From: Synechococcales cyanobacterium PMM_0036
Lineage (GTDB): Bacteria > Cyanobacteriota > Cyanobacteriia > Elainellales > Elainellaceae
Length of the DNA: 5,480 bases
NCBI GenBank assembly: GCA_949127645.1
Contig: CASBQM010000680.1
Coordinates: 1-5,480 of the forward strand
Direction: 5' to 3'
The notes under the pieces are model-generated. The model had not been told where the DNA came from. It saw only the letters and a list, made by a program, of their open reading frames with translations, and did not search any database. The position numbers and the translations under genes were made by a program. Of this stretch, positions 1 to 5,246 are shown in pieces (positions within the stretch are counted from its first letter, which is position 1; each line of letters begins with the position of its first letter).

Positions 1-1325
1 CCCCTCCCTCACCTGTTTTAAAGTTAACCTCTGCCCCAAAGTTAACCAAAGATGCCATCCGGACAAGTCTGCAAGCTTCAACTCTAGACGATGTTTTTGC
101 AACGCTGTTCTCCAACGTTACGACTGGAGTTTTGCTCACAAATTTCTTGCTGGAGTTGGGAGCCAGCACCTTAGAGATCGGGTTACTCACCGCCATTCCC
201 ATGTTGGCGAATTTGGTGCAGCCCATTGGCGCTCATCTTTCTCAGAAGACTAGTAGCCTTTATGCCTATGGCTTTTGGATGAATGGCACCGCCCGCCTCA
301 TGTGGTGGGTATTGGCGATCGGCATTGGATACTCGGTTTGGTATAGTTTGGATGCCCAAATTTTGATTCGGCTAACGCTGATCACAGCTCTAGCCAGCGC
401 CCTGCTTGCAGCCTTAAGCAGCGCCTCTTGGCTGAGCTGGATGGTGATTTTGGTGCCTCGGAGGCTGAGGGGACGCTACTTTAGCATCCGCAGCAGTGCC
501 GCTAATTTAACCAGTCTCATTGCGATTCCAGCGGCAGGATGGCTAGTATCCCAATGGCAAGGTGGCTCGATCGAGGGCTTTGGCATGGCGCTGGTTTTGG
601 CAACGATCGCCGGGTTGCTTAGCCTAATCTGCCAGAGTTTCATGACAGACGTTAATCCGCAGGCGGTCGGCTTTCAGCCAGAGCGATCGCTTTCGTCACC
701 TACCCTGCCGTTATTCGATCGCGCTCTGCCACCTAATCAGATGATCTTTTTGGTCTACGTTAGCTTTTGGCTTTTTGCCGTCAACATTGGCACGCCGTTT
801 TATAACCTGTATATGCTGGATATTTTGCATATCGACATTGCCAAAGTCTCTGTCTACAACAGCTTCACAGCCGGGGCGAATTTGCTGCTGCTAGTCGGCT
901 GGGGCAAGTTAGCCGATCGCATTGGCAACCGCCCTATTTTGCTAGGCAGTGGGATTGTCGTCGCCATCACTCCGTTATTTTGGCTGGGGACTGATGCCAG
1001 TTCGCTTTCCGTTTGGCTATGGCTACCGGGTCTGCATTTACTGATTGGCGGCACCTCGGCAGCGATCGATCTGTGTCTCAACAATTTACAAATCAGTGTG
1101 GCACCGCTTCGCAATCCCGCCAGCTATTTTGGAATGGTGGCGGCTATTTCTGGCGTAACGGGCGCTCTGGGAACCCTGACAGGCGGCTTTCTCGCCCAAT
1201 CCTGGCATCCAGACGGGTTAAATGGATTGTTGGCGGTGTTTGTCCTGTCGAGTTTCTTACGGTTACTGGCGATGCTGCCTCTGCTGTGGGTGCAAGAATC
1301 CGATCGATTGCCAGTCCAAGCCTAG
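1..1325 (+). CDS. MFS transporter, 5'-truncated by window edge
   Basis: This is an inner-membrane major facilitator superfamily transporter; the substrate cannot be told from sequence. The first complete codon in view is at base 3, and 440 residues are visible before the TAG at 1323-1325. Hydrophobic segments run through the whole protein, consistent with about 12 helices in two halves. An MFS motif-A-like loop, GKLADRIGNRPILL, starts at base 903 in the C-terminal half, and the equivalent N-half region carries RRLRGRYFSIR near base 459. A TTG at 132 could be taken as the start, but the frame is open with no stop back to the left edge. The residues before it (RTSLQASTLDDVFATLFSNV, bases 60-119) look like the normal lead-in to the first helix of cyanobacterial MFS proteins. 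No ATG, GTG or TTG lies in frame between base 3 and 132, so the true start is most likely outside the window. The family call is firm; the substrate is unknown. Confidence 0.9.
   Translation, partial: PPSPVLKLTSAPKLTKDAIRTSLQASTLDDVFATLFSNVTTGVLLTNFLLELGASTLEIGLLTAIPMLANLVQPIGAHLSQKTSSLYAYGFWMNGTARLMWWVLAIGIGYSVWYSLDAQILIRLTLITALASALLAALSSASWLSWMVILVPRRLRGRYFSIRSSAANLTSLIAIPAAGWLVSQWQGGSIEGFGMALVLATIAGLLSLICQSFMTDVNPQAVGFQPERSLSSPTLPLFDRALPPNQMIFLVYVSFWLFAVNIGTPFYNLYMLDILHIDIAKVSVYNSFTAGANLLLLVGWGKLADRIGNRPILLGSGIVVAITPLFWLGTDASSLSVWLWLPGLHLLIGGTSAAIDLCLNNLQISVAPLRNPASYFGMVAAISGVTGALGTLTGGFLAQSWHPDGLNGLLAVFVLSSFLRLLAMLPLLWVQESDRLPVQA
20..47 (+). repeat. In-frame direct repeat near MFS N-terminus
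   Basis: The 10-mer AAAGTTAACC occurs at 20-29 and again at 38-47, a period of 18 bases (six codons), so each copy encodes Lys-Leu-Thr in the transporter frame. It lies in the poorly conserved hydrophilic N-terminal tail before the first helix. It may be a small in-frame duplication, or chance. Confidence 0.4.
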
Positions 1326-1403
1326 AAGTTTCTCTATCCTTATGAGGGTTTCTCTTAGGGCGCTGCGAGATATCTTTCAAGAGGTTCGACTATATAGACT
1401 CCT

Positions 1404-1775
1404 ATGGCAAATAACTTTGACGGCAACCTTAATAGCAATCTTGACAGCGAACAAGCAGATTTGACTCCCGAAGAGCTAGCGGCGATCGAGTCAGGTCTTG
1501 CCTTTGTAAATCTCGATTCCGGCGATCAGGCTAGCTTAATCGATAGCAATACCGATGAAAGCATTGAGCTAGAGGATGTGCCTACAGATATGGTGGGAGA
1601 TCAGGCGATCGGGGGAACGGCTCCTACGCCTGATCAAGACTTGGTAGACGAGATGGGAGCAGCCGTGGGCATAGAGATGGACGATCGCGCCTTCCTGAGA
1701 ACCACCGAAATTTTGGAAAGTCGAGACGATCGGCGCTGGGAGCTAGATCCAGATTCCTCTGAAGATTATCAGTAA
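1404..1775 (+). CDS. Small highly acidic protein, DUF6335-like
   Basis: This is a 123-residue soluble protein with no signal peptide or membrane segment. I recognise it from memory as resembling a cyanobacterial family of unknown function (DUF6335). The apparent conserved part is the C-terminal half: GGTAPTPDQDLVDEMGAAVG at residues 70-89, then DDRAFLRT at 93-100, and a terminal block with RWELDP at 111-116 followed by SSEDYQ. The N-terminal half is rich in Asn, Asp and Ser and is probably disordered. Composition is extreme: by my count 33 Asp/Glu against 5 Arg, with no Lys, His or Cys. ATG 1404 is the first possible start, because an in-frame TAG sits at 1395-1397. There is no good Shine-Dalgarno; the nearest purine run, GAGG at 1381-1384, is too far upstream. 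The gene follows the transporter by 78 bases and converges on the protease gene. The function is not known; a role in stress or protein binding would be speculation. Confidence 0.8.
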   Translation: MANNFDGNLNSNLDSEQADLTPEELAAIESGLAFVNLDSGDQASLIDSNTDESIELEDVPTDMVGDQAIGGTAPTPDQDLVDEMGAAVGIEMDDRAFLRTTEILESRDDRRWELDPDSSEDYQ

Positions 1776-1803
1776 AGAGGAAAGCAGTGAGGGCAAGCAG
1801 CTC

Positions 1804-1851
1804 TACCGTTCTCTGAATTTACCGTTCGCTGAATTTACCGTTCGCTGAATT
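1804..1851. repeat. Three-copy 16-bp tandem repeat spanning a stop codon
   Basis: The unit TACCGTTCGCTGAATT is repeated head to tail at 1804-1819 (one mismatch, T for G), 1820-1835 and 1836-1851. On the - strand the rightmost copy encodes the last residues of the protease (Phe-Ser-Glu-Arg) and most of its stop codon, whose final base pair context continues into the next copy. The other two copies lie just downstream in the convergent intergenic gap. Replication slippage is the simplest origin. Because the stop is met first, extra copies leave the protein unchanged. Confidence 0.95.
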
Positions 1852-2833
1852 CAACTTCGTTTTCTCGAATCGTGACATCATAGCCTCCGAAGAAATCATG
1901 TCCCAATAGCCCAATACTCAACTCCGGGCCGGCAACCGCCACCAAAACGTTTTGAGCCGTCACGCCCCCGACGCTGATAGAGCTAACGTAGCCCAATGGC
2001 ACGGTAACGTTGCGTTGGCTAGCGGTATCCACGTTGGCTTGGGCAACTGGCACGACACGCAAGGCGTTTGCCATAGTTCGGGTAATCAATGTACCGCTAG
2101 CTCCAGTGTCTACGATCATCTCAAAAGATTGACTGCCGTTAAACGTGACGCTGACTACAGGCGTACTGCCTGCCCGACGGACAATCGGCACTGAAAAAAC
2201 GTGGGGTTGGCTTGATTCCGAACGAGAGGCAACCGGAAGCATTTCAGGTGGGCTAACTGTCTGACTGAGGGTAGAGGGGGCGATCGCTATTGCTCTGCTT
2301 GGCAAACCGGACTGAGGAATTGAGGTTGGGCGAGGCTGAGGCGATTGCGCATTGTGCAATTGTCCGGTACGCAATCGCACAATGCCCCCGCTTGGCAGTT
2401 CTGTGGAGCGACGCGTCTGCTGCTGTGCATAAGCCAGATTACGCTTATATTCTGTCAATTTCTGCTGAGCCTGAACCTGACGATTGCTGGTTTTGGGTAC
2501 TGCACCCATGAGCCGAATTGCCTGCTGCCAGCGATCGGCAACTAAACGCCAGTCGTCTTGAGACTGAGCCGATTGGGTAATGGTAGCGGCGGCAGTAGCT
2601 CGAGCGATCGCCTTTTCATAGTTACCTGTCTCAGAAGTACCGCCTTTCCCACGGTCAGGTGAAGCCGCCTGAGACGAACCTGTTGTCGCCGCAGTCGTCA
2701 CAGCAGATGGAGGCACAGAGGTGGAATCTGATTCTTTGAGTAAATTCACCTGACCGTCTCTACAAGCGGTCACTATTGCCACCAGACTGCCCATGAGGAG
2801 AAGTCGAGTCTGATACCTAAATCGCTGGGTCAT
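1835..2833 (-). CDS. Lipoprotein with C-terminal retropepsin-like aspartic protease domain
   Basis: The protein has 332 residues. It starts with a lipoprotein signal: basic MTQRFRYQTR, a hydrophobic stretch, then the lipobox VTAC with Cys24, so it is probably lipid-anchored on the periplasmic side. Residues 30-70 are a Ser/Thr/Ala-rich linker. Residues 71-141 form a charged helical, TPR-like segment (WRLVADRWQQAI, then KLTEYKRNLAYAQQQ). Residues 145-210 are a Pro/Ser/Gln-rich linker. The C-terminal domain from about 211 to 332 is a single retropepsin-fold unit (clan AA): FEMIVDTGASGTLI carries the catalytic D242-T-G motif, and IGLLGHDFFGGYDVTI at 307-322 is the typical closing segment. With only one DTG it should act as a homodimer, as retroviral-type proteases do. 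The substrate is unknown. The ATG at 2833 has a weak AGG upstream, but the intact lipobox supports it. It is the last gene of the probable operon, 40 bases after surE. Confidence 0.9.
   Translation of the reverse strand: MTQRFRYQTRLLLMGSLVAIVTACRDGQVNLLKESDSTSVPPSAVTTAATTGSSQAASPDRGKGGTSETGNYEKAIARATAAATITQSAQSQDDWRLVADRWQQAIRLMGAVPKTSNRQVQAQQKLTEYKRNLAYAQQQTRRSTELPSGGIVRLRTGQLHNAQSPQPRPTSIPQSGLPSRAIAIAPSTLSQTVSPPEMLPVASRSESSQPHVFSVPIVRRAGSTPVVSVTFNGSQSFEMIVDTGASGTLITRTMANALRVVPVAQANVDTASQRNVTVPLGYVSSISVGGVTAQNVLVAVAGPELSIGLLGHDFFGGYDVTIRENEVEFSER
2341..2385. repeat. Interleaved pair of 9-bp inverted repeats in the protease linker
   Basis: GCGATTGCG at 2341-2349 is perfectly complementary to CGCAATCGC at 2370-2378, and GCATTGTGC at 2349-2357 is perfectly complementary to GCACAATGC at 2377-2385. 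The order is A, B, A', B', so the two stems interlock as in an H-type pseudoknot rather than nesting. The left arm also contains a local imperfect hairpin (ATTGCGCA with TGTGCAAT, one mismatch). The element encodes about 15 residues (near 152-166) of the low-complexity linker before the protease domain. Confidence 0.85.
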
Positions 2834-2873
2834 AACCTGTAAGATGACGAAGGATGATTGATCCAGTTTGCCC

Positions 2874-3566
2874 TTAAAGTTCGATCAGGGTGGCAGAAAT
2901 CTGACCCGAAAAACAAACCTCTACATCAGAGCCGGGATCGCGGACACGCTGGCTGTAATCTCCAGCATAGTAAAAATGATCTGCTTCCAGCCGATAGGCA
3001 GCGGGTAAAGGCTGCGTACAGAGCGGACAGACAATGATTTCTGGCTCTGGAGAATGAGTGTCTAAGTGAGGCAGATTAACGTTCCAGTAAGTTCCTGGCT
3101 GAGAGGGACAAGACATCAGCTTGTCTAAAACTTTTAGAGAAAGTTGAGCAGCTAGATCCCAGTCGATCGGGCGCTTCTGCTGGATGTAGTGAGAAATGGC
3201 AATGCCTGGAATCCGATGGAGAGCCGCCTCTCTGACGGCTGCTACGGTGCCCGAAATGTAGACATCAGCGCCTAGATTACCGCCCGGATTGATGCCTGAT
3301 AGCACCCACTCTACATCATCTGGAAAGAGATGGCTGATAGAAACACGGGTGCAGTCAGCAGGAGTGCCACCCACCGCAAATTCAGCCAGACTGCGGCGTT
3401 CGAGCTGGAACGGGCGATCGGTTGTCACCTGATGACCACAGCCCGAATGGGGAAGTTGAGGAGCAACGATCGCCACATTCTTCAGCTTCTTAGTCGTTGC
3501 CACCTGAAAGAGCGATCGCAGTCCGGGGGCATCAATACCATCATCATTGGTCAAGATAATTGTCAT
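2874..3566 (-). CDS. surE: 5'/3'-nucleotidase SurE
   Basis: SurE is a cytosolic, divalent-metal-dependent phosphatase that hydrolyses nucleoside 5'- and 3'-monophosphates; the family is linked to stationary-phase survival. The 230-residue protein opens with the diagnostic MTIILTNDDGIDAPGLRSL. The expected metal ligands are visible: Asp8 and Asp9 in NDDG, Ser41 in the PHSGCG loop, and Asn93 in LSGINPGGNLG. Other family signatures are GGTPADC at 66-72 and YISGTVAAVREAAL at 103-116. The length is slightly short for the family but complete at both ends. The ATG lies 5 bases after the TAG of the upstream gene, and the AGG that would act as Shine-Dalgarno overlaps that stop codon, which suggests coupled translation. 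No key residue is missing. It is one of the two best-supported enzyme assignments in the window. Confidence 0.97.
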   Translation of the reverse strand: MTIILTNDDGIDAPGLRSLFQVATTKKLKNVAIVAPQLPHSGCGHQVTTDRPFQLERRSLAEFAVGGTPADCTRVSISHLFPDDVEWVLSGINPGGNLGADVYISGTVAAVREAALHRIPGIAISHYIQQKRPIDWDLAAQLSLKVLDKLMSCPSQPGTYWNVNLPHLDTHSPEPEIIVCPLCTQPLPAAYRLEADHFYYAGDYSQRVRDPGSDVEVCFSGQISATLIEL

Positions 3567-3571
3567 CAGAC

Positions 3572-4390
3572 CTAACGCAGAGTCCGCTGTAATTCATCAG
3601 CTAGCCCTGCTTCCTGAAGGCAGACCGCATAAATTTGAGGAGAATCCATAGCTACCGTCTGCTGAATTTGCTCTAGGGACGTACCCGGAGATTTGCAGAA
3701 CTGGTTGACGACCTGGCTATATTGCTCAGAGGTGCCCAACAAAGTGGTCAAGTTGTTTGTACTTTGCACCGTGGGCAACAGCCGCTTCATCACCTCATCG
3801 GCGAGAAGACCGGGCGAGGTCGGAGATTTGACCGAAAGAATACCTACCTTGCCCAGCAGGTCAGTCAAGGCGTTCCGGAGCGGAGCCGCCGATTGAGGAT
3901 TAGAGAGCAACTGAGTCGCCATTTCGGGCTTGAGCCGTGGGTCAGACGAGAAGGCAACCCGCATTCCTAAGAGCGTACTTGCCGCCATTAGATCCGAGAG
4001 GGTGCTGAGGTATTGAGTATACGCAATATCAGGAGCTAACGAACCATTTCCACAAGTCACTAGACCATTCTGATTAGAGGCTAGATCAACGCCTCCCTGC
4101 CCCTGCTGGCAAGCGTTTAGCATTGCCCGAATTTCTGGGGAGAACATAGTTTGCAGCCGCTGCATAAATGGCGCAGTCTGCACTGAAGATGGGTTAGAAG
4201 GCGACGGCTGGGATTGAGCAGGCTGGGCTTGGGTAGGCTGAGCTTGGGCGATCGCCTCCGCAGACAAAGCTTTTCCTGGAGCAACCGCACTCAAGATTCC
4301 TACTAAACCTATGCCGATCGCTACGTTTCCTCTTGCAGATCTTCTTGCAAAACTAGACCAACGGGCAGGGTCAAAAAATCGGTCAATCAT
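3572..4390 (-). CDS. Exported protein of unknown function
   Basis: I do not recognise this 272-residue protein. It begins with a typical export signal: a basic N-region (FARRSARGN), a hydrophobic core (VAIGIGLVGILSAVAPG) and a likely signal peptidase I site around ALSA/EA at residues 41-46. A Gln/Pro/Ala/Ser-rich spacer follows at about 48-72, consistent with a flexible tether. The mature part from about 73 is mainly helical in character. It has exactly four cysteines (94, 113, 232, 257), spaced as two local pairs that could form disulfides in the periplasm. I see no catalytic motif, lipobox or transmembrane anchor. It stands directly upstream of surE with a 5-base gap, so the two are almost certainly co-transcribed. 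The ATG at 4390 has only a weak AGG one base before it, but it places the signal peptide correctly. This is probably a lineage-specific cyanobacterial periplasmic or cell-surface protein. Confidence 0.85.
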   Translation of the reverse strand: MIDRFFDPARWSSFARRSARGNVAIGIGLVGILSAVAPGKALSAEAIAQAQPTQAQPAQSQPSPSNPSSVQTAPFMQRLQTMFSPEIRAMLNACQQGQGGVDLASNQNGLVTCGNGSLAPDIAYTQYLSTLSDLMAASTLLGMRVAFSSDPRLKPEMATQLLSNPQSAAPLRNALTDLLGKVGILSVKSPTSPGLLADEVMKRLLPTVQSTNNLTTLLGTSEQYSQVVNQFCKSPGTSLEQIQQTVAMDSPQIYAVCLQEAGLADELQRTLR

Positions 4391-4406
4391 ACCTATGAAT
4401 AAAATC

Positions 4407-4420
4407 TGTAAAGTAATAAA
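4407..4420 (-). promoter_or_regulatory. AT-rich 14-mer upstream of the exported-protein gene
   Basis: On the - strand this reads TTTATTACTTTACA and ends 16 bases before the ATG of the exported-protein gene. Thirteen of 14 bases match a site upstream of the SRPBCC gene (5176-5189). It may be a promoter element or a regulator site. No convincing -35 hexamer is placed for it. Confidence 0.25.
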
Positions 4421-4447
4421 TTCTTTAACTTATCGCTGCTTTAGCGT

Positions 4448-5059
4448 TTAGCATCCACACAAGACCTGCCGCATTTTTTGCATATTAGCAGGTAAATCTA
4501 GCCGCATCGCCTGCTGAATAAACTGGCTAGGAATGGGCAAAGTTGGCGTTGCTTGGACAGTGTAGGTGAGCAGCGTGCCTGATCCAAAATCTTGCAGGTG
4601 CAGGTTGGCGGCGAAATCATGGAAATTGCCTTTTTCCATTTGAAACTGAATTTGCTGCCAGGTGGTTTGCACGGTTTCCAGCACCTTGAGATAAATCTCA
4701 ACCTGAGCCGTTAGCAGGAAAAATGCCTTACGGGCAACCTGACGGAGGCGCTTGCGACCTTCCAGGCGATCGATCACCTCGCTCTGCACTAGGTCAGGGA
4801 AAAACTGTACCCAGCGCGGGTAGTCGGTGAGTTGCTGCCAAACTTCCGATCGCTTTAGTGGAATATACATCTGAGCCGTGACTGCGCCGCCCCAAGATGT
4901 GTGCGATCGCGTTTCTAGCAAGATTTCTCCTTGCAGCAGCTTGCTCCGTTCCTTTAGCCTATCTTGTGTCACCAAACCCTGCTCGACCTCGTAACATGCA
5001 ACCTCGTAGCGTGAGGCGATCGCAGTATCCAACGCAGGAACAGACATTACTTCGGTCAT
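4448..5059 (-). CDS. SRPBCC / COQ10-START-like protein
   Basis: This is a 203-residue soluble protein whose C-terminal two-thirds (about 58-195) match the general pattern of the SRPBCC hydrophobic-ligand-binding fold in its cyclase/dehydrase and COQ10 branch. After an early strand (AQMYIPLKR) comes VWQQLTDYPRWVQFFPDLV at 73-91, the characteristic helix and turn of that group. Next are paired strands (LTAQVEIYLKVLE, WQQIQFQMEKGNF, GTLLTYTVQATPT) and a long final helix (about 176-200). Residues 1-50 are an extra N-terminal extension with no recognised domain. The sequence ends CysGlyCys. The fold binds lipids, quinones or other hydrophobic ligands; the actual ligand cannot be told from sequence. 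ATG 5059 is chosen over Met5 because AGGAG at 5068-5072 is eight bases upstream. It may be co-transcribed with the exported-protein gene 57 bases downstream. Family moderately sure, role unknown. Confidence 0.83.
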   Translation of the reverse strand: MTEVMSVPALDTAIASRYEVACYEVEQGLVTQDRLKERSKLLQGEILLETRSHTSWGGAVTAQMYIPLKRSEVWQQLTDYPRWVQFFPDLVQSEVIDRLEGRKRLRQVARKAFFLLTAQVEIYLKVLETVQTTWQQIQFQMEKGNFHDFAANLHLQDFGSGTLLTYTVQATPTLPIPSQFIQQAMRLDLPANMQKMRQVLCGC

Positions 5060-5067
5060 TTCAGAAG

Positions 5068-5072
5068 CTCCT
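5068..5072 (-). promoter_or_regulatory. Strong Shine-Dalgarno for the SRPBCC gene
   Basis: AGGAG on the - strand, eight bases before the ATG at 5059, is the best ribosome binding site in the window. It decides the start in favour of 5059 over the in-frame ATG at 5047. Confidence 0.75.
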
Positions 5073-5178
5073 AATCACACAAACCCATACACCAACGAAG
5101 AAAGCCAACGAATGCAGCTTGTTCCAGTTGTAGCGGGAAGTTACTAAAGATATAGTCTGCGATCGAGGGCAAAAATGT

Positions 5179-5208
5179 AAAGTAATGAACAATTTTGAAA
5201 GCTGTCAA
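5179..5208 (-). promoter_or_regulatory. Candidate sigma70-type promoter for the SRPBCC gene
   Basis: A perfect -35 hexamer TTGACA lies at 5208-5203 on the - strand. The best -10 match, 18 bases on, is TACTTT (5184-5179), which keeps the TA....T pattern. This would give a leader of roughly 110 bases. A second -10-like TATATC lies nearer the gene at about 5150 but lacks a properly spaced -35. The only strong part is the -35. Confidence 0.35.
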
Positions 5209-5220
5209 CCGTGAAAGCCT

Positions 5221-5235
5221 CTAAAATCTAAAATC
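5221..5235. repeat. Heptamer tandem repeat CTAAAAT behind rdgB
   Basis: CTAAAAT occurs twice in tandem plus one base (5221-5235) and is followed by a degenerate continuation, CCAAAA. It lies 11 bases beyond the rdgB stop codon. Short tandem heptamers of this kind are a known intergenic repeat type in filamentous cyanobacteria. A GCC/GGC arm pair flanks the region but does not make a convincing terminator. Confidence 0.6.
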
Positions 5236-5246
5236 CAAAAAGGCAC

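Noticed and set aside
20..47. GTTAAC repeats as a Pho-box-like operator
   Set aside because: The copies lie in the coding frame of the transporter, their spacing is wrong, and the first base does not fit the pyrimidine required by the cyanobacterial Pho box.
854..1464. Several open frames of 78-110 codons overlapping the end of the MFS gene on both strands
   Set aside because: They overlap the well-supported transporter frame, have no recognisable domain and no ribosome binding site, and show low-quality composition typical of shadow frames.
1952..2545. + strand open frames opposite the protease gene
   Set aside because: They are antisense to a gene with an intact lipobox and DTGAS motif, and their translations show no family features.
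4320..4390. Possible twin-arginine (Tat) signal in the exported protein because of the Arg-Arg at residues 16-17
   Set aside because: The surrounding residues (FARRSARGN) do not fit the S-R-R-x-F-L-K consensus, so a general Sec signal is the simpler reading.
4428..4447. Hairpin CGCT-GCTTT-AGCG between the SRPBCC and exported-protein genes as a terminator
   Set aside because: The stem is only four base pairs with no following U-run on either strand, so it is not a credible terminator.
4498..4701. 67-codon - strand frame inside the SRPBCC gene
   Set aside because: It is an out-of-frame shadow of the SRPBCC coding sequence.
5092..5112. CCAACGAA occurring twice, 13 bases apart, upstream of the SRPBCC gene
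   Set aside because: Two 8-mers without symmetry or a known regulator match are not enough to claim an operator.
4897..5133. + strand frame with a hydrophobic N-terminus overlapping the SRPBCC start and its upstream region
   Set aside because: It lies antisense to a gene with a strong Shine-Dalgarno, has no ribosome binding site of its own that I can see, and its latter half is intergenic sequence.
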